Assembly: GCA_020853295.1 (NCBI GenBank)
Contig: JADYZD010000191.1
Span: 1 to 33,006, forward strand
Direction of reading: 5' to 3'
Length of the DNA: 33,006 nt
Origin: Bacteroidia bacterium
Lineage (GTDB): Bacteria > Bacteroidota > Bacteroidia > NS11-12g > UBA955
The notes under the pieces are model-generated. The model was given only the letters and a program-made list of their open reading frames with translations, ran no database searches and was not told where the DNA came from. A program made the translations under genes and the position numbers. Every line of letters starts with the position of its first letter. Positions within the stretch are counted from its first letter, which is position 1. Below are positions 20,301 through 29,692 of the stretch, one piece after another.

Positions 20301-21196
20301 TTAGCTTCAGTTGAAAGAATAATCGTTTTAACGCCTGCGTCTACAATGATGTCGATATGATCATCAGTAAGAACAGTATCGCGTTCAAGTATTACTTCAT
20401 TTCTTTCAATAGAAACTACCTCACCTGTATCTTCATCTACAAAGTCTTCAATCCAGGTTCTAAGCACCCTAGCCGCTAGTTTGCGACCGATTACTTTTTT
20501 AAGACCTGATTTTGAAACTTTAACTTCTTCACTCAAACCAAAGATATCCAAGATATCTTTATCACTTTCAAAGCCAATAGCTCTTAAAAGCGTGGTTACA
20601 GGGAATTTCTTTTTGCGATCGATGTAAGCATACATTACTGCATTTACATCGGTTGCAAATTCAATCCATGAACCTTTAAAAGGAATTACACGTGCTGAGT
20701 AAAGTTTGGTACCGTTAGAGTGAACACTTTGTCCGAAGAAAACTCCAGGAGAACGGTGCAATTGGCTAACGATAACCCTTTCGGCACCATTAATAATAAA
20801 GGTACCATTTGGAGTCATATAGGGAATGGTTCCCAAATAAACATCCTGTACAATGGTTTTAAAATCTTCGTGTTCGGGGTCATTACAGCTCAGTCTGAGT
20901 TTTGCTTTCAAAGGAACTGCGTATGACAATCCGCGTTCGATACATTCCTGAATGGTATAACGCGGTGGATCCACGAAATAATCAAGAAATTCGAGAACGA
21001 AAATGTTGCGAGTATCGGTTATGGGGAAGTTCTCGCGAAACATTTTGAAAAGCCCCTCACCTTCCCGTTTATCGGCGGGAGTATCGAGTTGGAAAAATTC
21101 CTGGAATGATTTCAGCTGAACATCCAGAAAGTCTGGATAATCAATGGCGTGTTTTACTTTGCCAAATGATATCCTATTGTTTTGTGTCGTGCTCAA
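17393..21196 (-). CDS. rpoB: DNA-directed RNA polymerase subunit beta
   Basis: 1267 aa; '[46 protein letters not shown]' rifampicin region; '[18 protein letters not shown]'. Confidence 0.99.
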   Translation of the reverse strand: MSTTQNNRISFGKVKHAIDYPDFLDVQLKSFQEFFQLDTPADKREGEGLFKMFRENFPITDTRNIFVLEFLDYFVDPPRYTIQECIERGLSYAVPLKAKLRLSCNDPEHEDFKTIVQDVYLGTIPYMTPNGTFIINGAERVIVSQLHRSPGVFFGQSVHSNGTKLYSARVIPFKGSWIEFATDVNAVMYAYIDRKKKFPVTTLLRAIGFESDKDILDIFGLSEEVKVSKSGLKKVIGRKLAARVLRTWIEDFVDEDTGEVVSIERNEVILERDTVLTDDHIDIIVDAGVKTIILSTEAKDDVNYDVIYNTLQKDTSNNGKEALEVIYRQLRNADPPDEETARGIIERLFFSDKRYDLGEVGRYRINKKLNLETAMDVKVLTKEDIISIINYLIHLYNGNELLDDIDHLSNRRVRTVGEQLYAQFGVGLARMARTIREKMNIRDNEVFTPQDLVNARTLSSVINSFFGTNQLSQFLDQINPLAELTHKRRLSALGPGGLSRERAGFEVRDVHYTHYGRLCTIETPEGPNIGLISSLCVHAKINSMGFLETPYRKVTKGKIEPGITYLSAEEEDGKTIAQANAAVDEKGNFLTTHVRSRKEGDFPNVEPVNIDFMDVAPNQIVSIAASLIPFLEHDDANRALMGSNMQRQAVPLLRPEAPIVGTGLEEKVARDSRSLINAEGNGVVEYVDAREIRIRYQHNDNDDLVSFTGNTKTYYLTKFRRTNQNSCINLRPIVQRGDKVTKGQVICEGYATQGGELALGRNLKVAFMPWQGYNFEDAIVISEKVVKDDWFTTMYITEFELEVRDTKRGEEELTNDIPNVSDEMTRNLDEHGLIRIGAEVKEGDILIGKITPKGETEPSPEEKLLRAIFGDKAGDVKDASLKAAPGSSGVVIDKKLFSKSKKDKSARTNDKGRLQKLEDDHKKELAELKDELVKKLFQLVNGKTSQGVFNMYSEELIGKGTKFTQKNLMSIDYSNVNYHNWTADDERNELIVRALTNFINVNNDKVTNFKREHYAISVGDELPTGILKLAKVYVANKRKLKVGDKMAGRHGNKGIVARIVREEDMPFLDNGTPVDIVLNPLGVPSRMNLGQIYETVLGWAGKELGLKFATPIFDGAAISEIDDYSDKAGIPRNGLVYLNDGLTGDRFDQPTTVGIIYMLKLGHMVDDKMHARSIGPYSLITQQPLGGKAQFGGQRFGEMEVWALEAFGAANILREILTVKSDDITGRAKAYEAIVKGENITNIGTPESFNVLVHELRGLGLEVSFME

Positions 21197-21231
21197 TTTT
21201 TTTGTTGTTTTTGTTGGACAAATGCGATTGT

Positions 21232-21252
21232 GTTTAACTTTCAGTGTTAAAC
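21232..21252 (-). other. Inverted repeat in rplL-rpoB intergenic region (hairpin 1)
   Basis: GTTTAAC-TTTCAGT-GTTAAAC, perfect 7-bp arms. Confidence 0.6.
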
Positions 21253-21259
21253 GACCAAA

Positions 21260-21282
21260 AGGCCCACGGTTTCCCGGGGCCT
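21260..21282 (-). promoter_or_regulatory. GNRA-capped hairpin in rplL-rpoB intergenic region; possible attenuator or processing site
   Basis: Minus strand AGGCCC-CGG-GAAA-CCG-U-GGGCCU followed by UUUU: 9 bp with one bulged U and a GAAA loop. Confidence 0.65.
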
Positions 21283-21305
21283 ATGGCCATTAATGTCGGT
21301 AAGAT

Positions 21306-21686
21306 TTACTTGATCTCAACTTCAGCACCAGCCTCTTTCAATTTTGCTGCCAAATCTTCAGCTTCTGCCTTAGAAACTTTTTCTTTTACAGCTTGAGGGG
21401 CACCGTCAACGAGGTCTTTTGCTTCTTTCAAGCCCAAACCTGTAAGATCTTTTACAATCTTAACTACGTTCAATTTGCTTGCACCAGCGTTTTTAAGAAT
21501 AACATCAAACTCTGTTTGCTCAGCTGCTGCTTCTGCTCCGCCACCGCCTGCAGCGGGACCAGCAATTGCAACTGCCGCAGCAGCGGGTTCAATGCCATGC
21601 TCTTCCTTAAGGATTGTAGCTAGCTCGTTTACTTCTTTTACAGTGAGATTTACCAACTGATTCGCGAATTCTTTCAAATCTACCAT
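21306..21686 (-). CDS. rplL: 50S ribosomal protein bL12 (L7/L12)
   Basis: '[43 protein letters not shown]...[29 protein letters not shown]'. Confidence 0.98.
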   Translation of the reverse strand: MVDLKEFANQLVNLTVKEVNELATILKEEHGIEPAAAAVAIAGPAAGGGGAEAAAEQTEFDVILKNAGASKLNVVKIVKDLTGLGLKEAKDLVDGAPQAVKEKVSKAEAEDLAAKLKEAGAEVEIK

Positions 21687-21723
21687 TGTATTGTTTTTTT
21701 GTTTTTAAGTGTTTAACTGGGGT

Positions 21724-22245
21724 TTAATTTCTTTCTGATAGCGTTTTTACCAATCCTGCAATTTTCTGACCTGCATTGGACTGAAGTGCGCTAATAACAT
21801 TTTTAGCAGGTGATTGCAACAAGCCAATAACCTCGCCAATAAGATCTTCTTTGGATTTCAAGTTCACCAATGCGTCTAATTGATCATCACCAATAAATAC
21901 ACTGCTTTCAATCCAAGCACCTTTTAGCTTTGGCTTATCGCCTTTATCACGGAATTTTTTAATTGCAGTAGCAGGTGATTTCTGATTGTCAGATACCATT
22001 ACACATGTTGTGCCTTTGAGTACACCAATCAATTCAGAAAAATCTTTACCGCTGTCTTGCATTGCACGCTTTACTAGCGTGTTTTTAACCATGCGCATTG
22101 AAATGCCACTTTCGAACAACATGCGCCTAAAACGATTGGTTTGGGCAGCAGTTAATCCGTCTGTATCGGCCAAATACACAAAGCTATTTTCCTTTAAGGT
22201 TTCAGTTAGTTCTGCAACTACTGATTGTTTTTCATTTTTGTTCAT
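21724..22245 (-). CDS. rplJ: 50S ribosomal protein uL10
   Basis: 'MNKNEKQSVVAELTETLKENSFVYLADTDGLTAAQTNRFRRMLFESGISMRMVKNTLVKRAM'. Confidence 0.97.
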   Translation of the reverse strand: MNKNEKQSVVAELTETLKENSFVYLADTDGLTAAQTNRFRRMLFESGISMRMVKNTLVKRAMQDSGKDFSELIGVLKGTTCVMVSDNQKSPATAIKKFRDKGDKPKLKGAWIESSVFIGDDQLDALVNLKSKEDLIGEVIGLLQSPAKNVISALQSNAGQKIAGLVKTLSERN

Positions 22246-22247
22246 AA

Positions 22248-22943
22248 TCAGATTCCTGGGATAGATTTAACATCAACATTTACACTACCACTCATTGTGC
22301 TGCTCAAATAAATGCTGCGGAAATAAGTGCCTTTTGAGGAACTTGGCTTCAATTTATTGAGAACATTTACAAGTTCTTGTGCGTTTTCAGACAATTTATC
22401 GGCTTCAAACGACACTTTACCAACTGAAGTGTGAATGATACCTGTTTTGTCTACTTTGAAATCAATTTTACCGGCTTTTACTTCTGTAACAGCTTTACCT
22501 ACTTCCATAGTAACTGTGCCACTTTTAGGATTTGGCATGAGGTTACGCGGCCCCAATACTTTACCCAAACGACCCAATTTAGCCATTACTTGAGGAACAG
22601 CGATAATGATATCAATATCGGTCCAGCCGCCTGCAATCTTTTCGATATAGTCGTCCAATCCTACATGATCTGCTCCAGCATCTTTGGCTTCCTGCTCTTT
22701 ATCAGGTGTGCACAAAACCAAAACTTTCACTGTTTTTCCCAAGCCATGTGGCAATGATGCCACACCACGTACCATCTGATTTGCCTGACGAGGATCAACT
22801 CCCAACCTTACATCAATATCCACTGATGCATCAAATTTGGTGGTTGTAATCTTTTTTACAATATCGCAAGCCTCTTTTAGAGTATATGCTTTTGTATTGT
22901 CGTACAGTTTTTCCGCTTCTTTTCTTTTTTTACCAACTTTCAT
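22248..22943 (-). CDS. rplA: 50S ribosomal protein uL1
   Basis: '[41 protein letters not shown]...[16 protein letters not shown]'. Confidence 0.98.
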   Translation of the reverse strand: MKVGKKRKEAEKLYDNTKAYTLKEACDIVKKITTTKFDASVDIDVRLGVDPRQANQMVRGVASLPHGLGKTVKVLVLCTPDKEQEAKDAGADHVGLDDYIEKIAGGWTDIDIIIAVPQVMAKLGRLGKVLGPRNLMPNPKSGTVTMEVGKAVTEVKAGKIDFKVDKTGIIHTSVGKVSFEADKLSENAQELVNVLNKLKPSSSKGTYFRSIYLSSTMSGSVNVDVKSIPGI

Positions 22944-22958
22944 GTTACTTTTTCTGTT

Positions 22959-23396
22959 TTAAAAAGGTGCGTCTCCTGTAACATTAATGCCCATACTGCG
23001 GGCAGTTCCTGCTACCATTTTCATTGCTGATTCAACTGTAAAACAGTTTAAATCGGGCATTTTGTCTGTTGCAATAGTTTTCACCTGATCCCAATTCACT
23101 GAACCTACTTTTTTACGGTTTGGTTCTGTGCTACCCTTTTGCAATTTGGTTGCTTCTAAAAGCTGAATTGCTACTGGTGGGGTTTTAATGATAAACTCAA
23201 AAGACTTGTCGACATAGACGGTAATCAATACCGGCAATACCTTGCCCATTTTATCCTGAGTACGTGCATTGAATTGTTTGCAAAAATCCATGATGTTTAC
23301 CCCTTTAGAACCCAATGCTGGTCCAATTGGGGGGGCCGGGTTTGCCTGACCGCCTTTCACCTGAAGTTTTACGTAACCTGTTATCTCCTTTGCCAT
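22959..23396 (-). CDS. rplK: 50S ribosomal protein uL11
   Basis: '[47 protein letters not shown]'. Confidence 0.98.
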   Translation of the reverse strand: MAKEITGYVKLQVKGGQANPAPPIGPALGSKGVNIMDFCKQFNARTQDKMGKVLPVLITVYVDKSFEFIIKTPPVAIQLLEATKLQKGSTEPNRKKVGSVNWDQVKTIATDKMPDLNCFTVESAMKMVAGTARSMGINVTGDAPF

Positions 23397-23405
23397 TTTA
23401 ATTTT

Positions 23406-23957
23406 TTACAATTTTTGAACTTGATTATAGTTAAGTTCCAATGGTGTTCTTCTTCCAAAGATTTTCACCATTACCTTAAGCTTTTTCTTCTCTTCGTTTA
23501 TTTCTTCTATCACTCCGTCAAAATCATTGAATGGTCCATCAACAACTTTAACTGGCTCGCCTACAATAAAATGCTCCTCGCTTGTAGATTCGCTTTCACT
23601 CATTTCGTCGGCAGTACCTAATATCCTGCTAAGCTCATTTGGCCTCAATGGAACTGGTTGGTCTTTAGCACCTAAAAACCCCACAACTCCAGATACACTC
23701 TTAATAAGTGGTATTACCTCAGGATCAGAAAAATCGCCTTGAACCAAAATGTATCCTGGGAATGCATTTCTCTCCTTAGCTACTTTTTTGCCGTTTTTTA
23801 TTTGATAAATCTTCTCAGTAGGAATGAGAATTTCAGGCACGAATACAACCTTAGCAGCTCTTTCAAGCTCTACTTGGATTTGGTGCTTTACTTTCTTTTC
23901 CTGCCCAGTAATAGCCCGTACCACGTACCATTTATATTTCTCTTCTACCGTTGTCAT
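23406..23957 (-). CDS. nusG: Transcription termination/antitermination factor NusG
   Basis: 'KYKWYVVRAITGQEKKVKHQI...FPGYILVQGDF...FIVGEPVKVVDGPFNDFDGVIEEI', NGN plus KOW domains. Confidence 0.97.
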   Translation of the reverse strand: MTTVEEKYKWYVVRAITGQEKKVKHQIQVELERAAKVVFVPEILIPTEKIYQIKNGKKVAKERNAFPGYILVQGDFSDPEVIPLIKSVSGVVGFLGAKDQPVPLRPNELSRILGTADEMSESESTSEEHFIVGEPVKVVDGPFNDFDGVIEEINEEKKKLKVMVKIFGRRTPLELNYNQVQKL

Positions 23958-23964
23958 TTATCAA

Positions 23965-24162
23965 TTATTTAAACAGCTGATAAAAATTTGTTAGTGCAAT
24001 ACCCAAGGCGCTGTCCATGCCCCAGATAACTAGTGCGAAAAGCACGGAAGCAACAATCACTATGGTTGTGCTTTCTGTGAGTTCACCCCAACTTGGCCAA
24101 CTGACCTTGTTCATGAGTTCATCACGCGTTTCGCGGAAATAATTTGTAATTCTTTGGAACAT
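23965..24162 (-). CDS. secE: Preprotein translocase subunit SecE
   Basis: 65 aa, 'YFRETRDELMNKVSWPSWGELTESTTIVIVASVLFALVIWGMD', located between nusG and tRNA-Trp. Confidence 0.95.
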   Translation of the reverse strand: MFQRITNYFRETRDELMNKVSWPSWGELTESTTIVIVASVLFALVIWGMDSALGIALTNFYQLFK

Positions 24163-24189
24163 CGCGCTTTCCTTTTTTTATATACTTTG

Positions 24190-24260
24190 CACGGGTACTA
24201 GGATTCGAACCCAGATCAAAGGTTTTGGAGACCTCTATTCTACCATTGAACTATACCCGT
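24190..24260 (-). tRNA. tRNA-Trp (anticodon CCA)
   Basis: ACGGGTA...TACCCGT acceptor, GGTTCGAATCC T-arm, anticodon loop CTCCAAA, discriminator G. Confidence 0.95.
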
Positions 24261-24292
24261 ATAAACAAGGAGTGCTTGCACCCCTTGTTTAT
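24261..24292 (-). other. Long inverted repeat between tuf and tRNA-Trp, abutting the tRNA 5' end
   Basis: ATAAACAAGG-A-GTGC-TT-GCAC-C-CCTTGTTTAT: 10-bp outer stem, A/C mismatch, inner GTGC/GCAC. Confidence 0.75.
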
Positions 24293-24315
24293 TTATCAAT
24301 CTGTTCGAGATTGAA

Positions 24316-25500
24316 TTATTCGATAATTTCAGTTACCTGTCCGGCACCTACTGTTCTGCCACCCTCACGAATCGCAAAACGTAGTCCTTTTTCCATAGCG
24401 ATAGGCTGAATCAATTCAACATTGATAGAAACGTTATCACCAGGCATAATCATTTCAGTACCTTCTGGCAAGGTGATTTCACCTGTAACGTCAGTAGTAC
24501 GGAAATAGAATTGTGGACGGTATTTGTTAAAGAATGGAGTATGACGTCCACCTTCTTCTTTGCTCAATACATAAACCTCAGCCTTAAATTTGGTATGTGG
24601 CTTCACAGATTTTGGAGCACAAATTACCATACCGCGGCGGATGTCATTTTTCTCAACTCCACGTAGCAGCAAACCAGCATTGTCACCAGCCTCACCACGA
24701 TCAAGAAGTTTACGGAACATTTCAACACCAGTAACTGTTGAGGTTAGGTTTCCACCCATACCAATGATTTCAACACCATCACCAACATTGATAACACCAC
24801 GTTCGATACGGCCAGTTGCAACTGTACCACGACCAGTGATAGAGAAAACGTCTTCCACAGGCATCAAGAATGGTTGATCAACCAAACGTGGAGGAATTGG
24901 AATCCAAGCATCTACAGAAGCCATCAATTCCATTACTGTGTCTACCCATTTTTGTTCGCCATTCAATGCGCCCAAAGCAGATCCACGGATAATCGGAGTA
25001 TTCTCAGCATCAAATTCGTAGAATTTCAATAAATCGCGCATTTCAAGTTCTACCAAATCCAATAACTCTTCATCATCTACCATATCCACTTTATTCATGA
25101 ATACAACCAAACGTGGAACACCAACCTGGCGAGCAAGTAGGATATGCTCACGGGTTTGTGGCATTGGTCCGTCTGTTGAAGCTACTACTAGAATAGCACC
25201 GTCCATTTGAGCAGCACCAGTTACCATGTTTTTTACATAGTCGGCGTGACCTGGACAGTCAACGTGTGCGTAGTGACGGTTTGCAGTTTGATATTCAACG
25301 TGCGCCGTGTTAATTGTAATACCGCGTTCTTTCTCCTCAGGAGCTGAGTCGATAGATTCGAAAGATCTTTTCTCAGAAAGACCAGCATTTGCCAGTACAG
25401 TGGTAATGGCCGCAGTAAGAGTGGTCTTACCGTGGTCAACGTGACCAATGGTACCAATGTTTACGTGCGGTTTGGAACGGTCAAAGGTTTCTTTTGCCAT
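24316..25500 (-). CDS. tuf: Elongation factor Tu
   Basis: '[33 protein letters not shown]...[26 protein letters not shown]'. Confidence 0.99.
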   Translation of the reverse strand: MAKETFDRSKPHVNIGTIGHVDHGKTTLTAAITTVLANAGLSEKRSFESIDSAPEEKERGITINTAHVEYQTANRHYAHVDCPGHADYVKNMVTGAAQMDGAILVVASTDGPMPQTREHILLARQVGVPRLVVFMNKVDMVDDEELLDLVELEMRDLLKFYEFDAENTPIIRGSALGALNGEQKWVDTVMELMASVDAWIPIPPRLVDQPFLMPVEDVFSITGRGTVATGRIERGVINVGDGVEIIGMGGNLTSTVTGVEMFRKLLDRGEAGDNAGLLLRGVEKNDIRRGMVICAPKSVKPHTKFKAEVYVLSKEEGGRHTPFFNKYRPQFYFRTTDVTGEITLPEGTEMIMPGDNVSINVELIQPIAMEKGLRFAIREGGRTVGAGQVTEIIE

Positions 25501-25543
25501 AGTATTTTTATATTTTGTTTTTTTTTTAGTTTCTAAAACTTTG

Positions 25544-25615
<72 letters not shown>

Positions 25616-25666
25616 ATAATCCGAAGGGACTTCCACCGGACTTGCATACGACCCTAAATCGCGTTG

Positions 25667-25739
25667 AGCGGGAGACGAGGCTCGAACCCGCGACCTACAG
25701 CTTGGAAGGCTGTCGCTCTACCAACTGAGCTACTCCCGC
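25667..25739 (-). tRNA. tRNA-Gly (anticodon TCC)
   Basis: GCGGGAG...CTCCCGC acceptor; anticodon stem ACAGC/GCTGT with loop CTTCCAA. Confidence 0.95.
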
Positions 25740-25763
25740 AAAAATCTAGACCTTTGCCCAGCT

Positions 25764-25782
25764 ATTCCACTTTTGGTGGAAT
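25764..25782 (-). other. Perfect short hairpin in the tRNA-Tyr/tRNA-Gly spacer
   Basis: ATTCCAC-TTTTG-GTGGAAT, 7-bp arms and 5-nt loop. Confidence 0.6.
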
Positions 25783-25819
25783 TTCTGAACCCAAATCAGG
25801 ATCGGACAACCGACTTTGG

Positions 25820-25900
25820 TGGGGAAAGAAGGATTCGAACCTCCGTAGCCGAAGCAGCAGATTTACAGTCTGCCCCATTTGACCGCTCTGGTATTTCCCC
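25820..25900 (-). tRNA. tRNA-Tyr (anticodon GTA), with 3' CCA encoded immediately downstream
   Basis: GGGGAAA...TTTCCCC acceptor, long variable arm, anticodon loop containing GTA, then A-CCA. Confidence 0.95.
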
Positions 25901-25925
25901 ATTAAAACAATTGTCGATTGCTTTG

Positions 25926-25998
<73 letters not shown>

Positions 25999-26053
25999 GC
26001 ATATATTACAGTTAAGAACGCGAAGTGGCGGACCACCTCTCAAAAAAGGACTG

Positions 26054-26084
26054 CAAAAATAGTAGTTTTCACTGAGTTATCAAA
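26054..26084 (-). promoter_or_regulatory. Bacteroidota promoter TTTG-N19-TATTTTTG for the tRNA-tuf-ribosomal cluster
   Basis: On the minus strand TTTG (26084-26081), a 19-nt spacer, then TATTTTTG (26061-26054), matching the -33/-7 consensus and spacing. Confidence 0.8.
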
Positions 26085-26202
26085 TGGTTTGTTGATTTTT
26101 TTATTTGGAGTTTATTTATGCCCTCAGTTTGTCCTTTGTTTCTGCCTTGTTAATTGCCTGTCATATCCAACAAATTGTGCTGTTTATACGTTATCCCAAT
26201 TG

Positions 26203-26210
26203 TAACTTTG
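26203..26210 (+). promoter_or_regulatory. -7 promoter element TAACTTTG for the DUF4340-like gene
   Basis: TAnnTTTG ending 8 nt before ATG 26219. Confidence 0.55.
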
Positions 26211-26218
26211 CCCCAAAC

Positions 26219-27259
26219 ATGAAGCGTATTTATTATAGCATTGCCCTCCTGCTGCTTGCTGCTATTGGCTTTTTTCTTTTCAAGAAAAACCTCAACAGTA
26301 CTTCAAGTATTGGAGTAAATGACTTTTCCATCGCCAATCCTCAAAAAATTTCTAAAATTCACTTTGCTTCTAACGACCGTAAATTGGGTTTTCTAACCTT
26401 TTCAAAATCCAAAGATGGTATTTGGTGGGTGGAGAATGGAAAGAATAAATACAAAGCCGATAGCATTGCTGTTTCGGATTTGCTCAACTATGTGATGAAA
26501 AAGGTGCAACTCAAAGCACCTGTTAATGATGCAAGCTTGGAATATGTAAATAGGGAAATGGCACTAAACGCTACCCTAGCCCAATTTTATGAAGGCGACA
26601 AATTGGTTAAAAAACTCTATGTAGGCGGCAGAACCTCCGACAACCTTGGTACTTACATGTATCTTCCGGGAACAGATAGACCGTGCATAACACAAATTCC
26701 TGGGCATGATGGTTACCTTACTCCTTATTATAATGTAAATATTAACAACTGGAGAAGTCCTGCTCTTTTCGAATGCGACCCAACAATGATCCAGTCGCTT
26801 CAAGTAAATTGGCCAAACAACCCTGAAAACGGATTTACAATTCGTAAAAATGGCAGCGAACCTGAACTATTTGCCTTTAACGGGAAAAAAGTTGAGACCA
26901 GCAGAAACCGCCTCTTGGCTTATTTGGACATGTTCGCTTCTATCACCAGAGAAGGTGGCGAATCTGCAGGCATAAATAAATCAACTGAAAAAGACAGCAT
27001 TATTTCTGGCAATCCATTTTTTGAGGTAATCGCTATTTTCAAAGATGGCACCAAACGAGGTTTTCAATTATATCCAAGAAAGGTGAGTATGGAAACTTAT
27101 AGTCCAGAAAATAAAATTGGGGAGCTTAAGGTATATGAAACAGAAATTTTTTGGGGCAAAGCCCTACAATCAGACGAAATATGGTTGGTGCAAGATGCCA
27201 TTGTTCATAAAAACCTGAAAACACTCACCCAATTGATAGGGGCAAAAACAACCAATTAA
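26219..27259 (+). CDS. DUF4340-like membrane-anchored protein
   Basis: N-terminal TM 'MKRIYYSIALLLLAAIGFFLF'; 'DGIWWVENGKNKYKADSIAVSDLLNYVMKKVQLKAPV' and 'LVKKLYVGGRTSDNLGTYMYLPG' resemble DUF4340. Start moved to 26219 because a promoter element lies inside the longer ORF. Confidence 0.7.
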   Translation: MKRIYYSIALLLLAAIGFFLFKKNLNSTSSIGVNDFSIANPQKISKIHFASNDRKLGFLTFSKSKDGIWWVENGKNKYKADSIAVSDLLNYVMKKVQLKAPVNDASLEYVNREMALNATLAQFYEGDKLVKKLYVGGRTSDNLGTYMYLPGTDRPCITQIPGHDGYLTPYYNVNINNWRSPALFECDPTMIQSLQVNWPNNPENGFTIRKNGSEPELFAFNGKKVETSRNRLLAYLDMFASITREGGESAGINKSTEKDSIISGNPFFEVIAIFKDGTKRGFQLYPRKVSMETYSPENKIGELKVYETEIFWGKALQSDEIWLVQDAIVHKNLKTLTQLIGAKTTN

Positions 27260-27275
27260 TCCTATTTTGTAACTG

Positions 27276-28037
27276 TTGAAAATTCAAATAGCACTTGTTG
27301 GGGCTTTAATTGGGTTTCTTTCTAGCGGCCCGATAGGAGGTATTATTGGTTTCTTAATTGGGATGTATGTGGAATATGCCAGCAAAGGCGATTCAAATAA
27401 TGAGTCACCCGATGGTTCTGGTCAATACCAAAGTTCAACCCAAACCAATTCCCAAAATTACAATGACTTCAACATGTCGTTGCTTATTCTTATAGCGGCA
27501 ACCATGAACGCCGACGGGGTAACGATGAAAAGCGAGCTTGATCTCGTAAAACGCATGTTGGTGCGCACCTATGGTGAAGCAAGGGCAAAACAAATGCTGC
27601 TGATGCTTCGCGAACTTGTAAAACAACACCATGATGTTGGGCATGTTTGCAGACAAATTCGCAGCAGGATGCCTTATAGCCAAAGACTGGAGATTTTGCA
27701 TGTACTTTTCAGGATTTCACAAGCCGATGGCAACATTAATCCTCAGGAATTGAATGTGCTCAATACTATTGGTATTAATTTGGGAATTACTACCCCTGAT
27801 TATATGTCGTTAAGGGCCATGTTCGTTCAGTCTGCGGATTCCGATTTCAAAATATTGGATGTGGATCCAAATTCTAATGAGGAAGATGTAAAAAAAGCTT
27901 ATCGTAAAATGGCCATGCGTTTTCACCCCGATAGACTAGTAGGCATGGGTGATTCAGAAAAAAAAGCTGCCGAAGAAAAATTTGTTCGCGTGCAAAAAGC
28001 CTATGAAAATATCAAAAAAGCAAAAGGATGGAATTGA
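27276..28037 (+). CDS. TerB-like plus C-terminal DnaJ-domain protein (DjlA-like architecture)
   Basis: N-terminal Gly-rich hydrophobic segment; TerB-like 'MNADGVTMKSELDLVKRML'/'SQADGNINPQELNVLNTIG'; J-domain 'DFKILDVDPNSNEEDVKKAYRKMAMRFHPDRL'. TTG start. Confidence 0.85.
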   Translation: MKIQIALVGALIGFLSSGPIGGIIGFLIGMYVEYASKGDSNNESPDGSGQYQSSTQTNSQNYNDFNMSLLILIAATMNADGVTMKSELDLVKRMLVRTYGEARAKQMLLMLRELVKQHHDVGHVCRQIRSRMPYSQRLEILHVLFRISQADGNINPQELNVLNTIGINLGITTPDYMSLRAMFVQSADSDFKILDVDPNSNEEDVKKAYRKMAMRFHPDRLVGMGDSEKKAAEEKFVRVQKAYENIKKAKGWN

Positions 28038-28948
28038 GTAAAATTAGGGTGCATGCCGCACTCTTTTTTGTAAGTTTATTTTATGCCATTCTTTTCAGCT
28101 GGGCGGGTGAAATTATGCCCAAATACATTAGTGCCGAAGCTTTTGTTTGGCTTAGAATAATTGTAGCTTGCCTCCTGTTTAATTTTACCGCACTCCTATT
28201 CAAACGTGAAAAAGTAGATTTAAAGGCGGATGGCTGGTGGTTTTTGATTTGTGCATTCTTTGGAACCGCAGCAAATATGTTTATGTTTTTCAAAGGCCTA
28301 AGCCTTACACATCCTATAAATGGCGCAGTGTTAATGATGGTTACTCCTATGTTTGTGGCTATTTTTGATCATATAAAATCGAACCGTGCTCCAGCAATGG
28401 AAACTGTTTTGGGATTGCTCATAGGTGCTGCCGGCGCTATTCTTCTAATCGTAGATAAAGGAGTTACATTTAGCACTGAAACAGTGATTGGAGATATTTG
28501 GATTGCTATAAATGCTGCGTTCTATGCAGTTTATTTGGTTATGGTAAAAAGGTTGGTACACAAATACCACCCCATTACTGTAAACCGCATCACTTTTACT
28601 TTAGGCACTATTATTATTGCCCCTCTGGGTTTGGGTGCCCTTTTAAACACAGATTTTTCACAAATACCCACGGACATTTGGCTAAAAATAACCTATACTT
28701 TGCTCATTACAAGCTACTTGGTTTATTTGCTCAATTCTTATGCTGTAAAACATGGCAGCCCCTCTTTGGTGGGCATCTACATCTATCTACAACCACTATT
28801 GGCCACCGTTATAGCCCTGCTCCTATCAAGAGACCACCTTACCGTAAAAAAAATATTCTTAAGTGCCATGATTTTAGGTGGGGTATGGCTAGTTATGAGA
28901 AATGAAAAACGAAGTTTTAGTTTAAAGGGAATTTTTAAAGCCAAATAA
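28028..28948 (+). CDS. EamA/DMT-family transporter
   Basis: 306 aa, about 10 TM segments, duplicated EamA pattern; start overlaps the preceding gene by 10 nt. Confidence 0.88.
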   Translation: MELSKIRVHAALFFVSLFYAILFSWAGEIMPKYISAEAFVWLRIIVACLLFNFTALLFKREKVDLKADGWWFLICAFFGTAANMFMFFKGLSLTHPINGAVLMMVTPMFVAIFDHIKSNRAPAMETVLGLLIGAAGAILLIVDKGVTFSTETVIGDIWIAINAAFYAVYLVMVKRLVHKYHPITVNRITFTLGTIIIAPLGLGALLNTDFSQIPTDIWLKITYTLLITSYLVYLLNSYAVKHGSPSLVGIYIYLQPLLATVIALLLSRDHLTVKKIFLSAMILGGVWLVMRNEKRSFSLKGIFKAK

Positions 28949-28983
28949 TTACAATTCTCGCTATATCTTTGCAGCTTATTACC

Positions 28984-29319
28984 ATGTTGACCAAAGAAGC
29001 AAACGACCTTATAGACAAACTCGTTGCGAGTATCGAAAAAAATGGCATCCAAGCGGATAAAAACATTCCTGAAATTCAAAAGATCAGAGAATTTGCGCTA
29101 AAAGAGAATGACCCATTGGTTACCCGCGGCTTAAGATTGGCTTGGCAACATTTAGAAGGGCATGAGACTTTCACGCTAAATTATTTAATTGAAGATGATG
29201 AAAATGCCACTGCTGAAGACAATTTGGTGCATATGTTAAACCTATGCCGCAAAAGCGACAATTCATACAACCGCGATGAATTGCGTGAAATGACCAATTT
29301 GCTGCAAGAAATGCCCTAA
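28984..29319 (+). CDS. Conserved hypothetical protein (~111 aa, acidic)
   Basis: 'MLTKEANDLIDKLVASIEKNGIQADKNIPEIQKIREFALKENDPLVTRGLRLAWQHLEGHETFTLNYL'. Start moved to ATG 28984; TATCTTTG at 28964-28971 overlaps the ORF-track TTG. Confidence 0.7.
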   Translation: MLTKEANDLIDKLVASIEKNGIQADKNIPEIQKIREFALKENDPLVTRGLRLAWQHLEGHETFTLNYLIEDDENATAEDNLVHMLNLCRKSDNSYNRDELREMTNLLQEMP

Positions 29320-29633
29320 TGTTCCGTGCTTTAAAAAAGCATATCGCCCTTTTATTTTCCCTAATTCTATTATGGGCAACAACTCCCGTGGGTTTGTGGC
29401 ACCATTGCGACCATCATGATAAACAAGCGTCTGAAATGAATACCTCAGACGCTATAATCAACGAAAAATGCGCAGTATGTGATTATAATTTCCATACCGC
29501 TACAAATCATACGTTTCATTTTAACATTCCAGCTGTTCATGTGGCTTGGTATTATTTCGACTACCCCCAAACATTACAGCCTTCAATACCCGTTTCACAA
29601 TATCCCAATAAGGCACCTCCTGTAAATTCTTAA
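29319..29633 (+). CDS. Small His/Cys-rich exported or membrane-anchored protein, possibly metal-binding
   Basis: N-terminal hydrophobic segment, then 'WHHCDHHDKQ...CAVCDYNFHTATNHTFHFNIPAVH'. Overlaps the preceding stop (TAATG) and lies upstream of the TonB receptor gene. Confidence 0.7.
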   Translation: MFRALKKHIALLFSLILLWATTPVGLWHHCDHHDKQASEMNTSDAIINEKCAVCDYNFHTATNHTFHFNIPAVHVAWYYFDYPQTLQPSIPVSQYPNKAPPVNS

Positions 29634-29692
29634 GCTGAATTTTAACAGGAAGTAGGCACAAACTTCTCTAAAATATTGTGCCGACCACAGGG

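Noticed and set aside
13183-20926. Many 60-175 aa + strand ORFs antisense to rpoC and rpoB
   Set aside because: They overlap highly conserved coding sequence on the other strand, have no recognisable domains and no independent promoter or start evidence.
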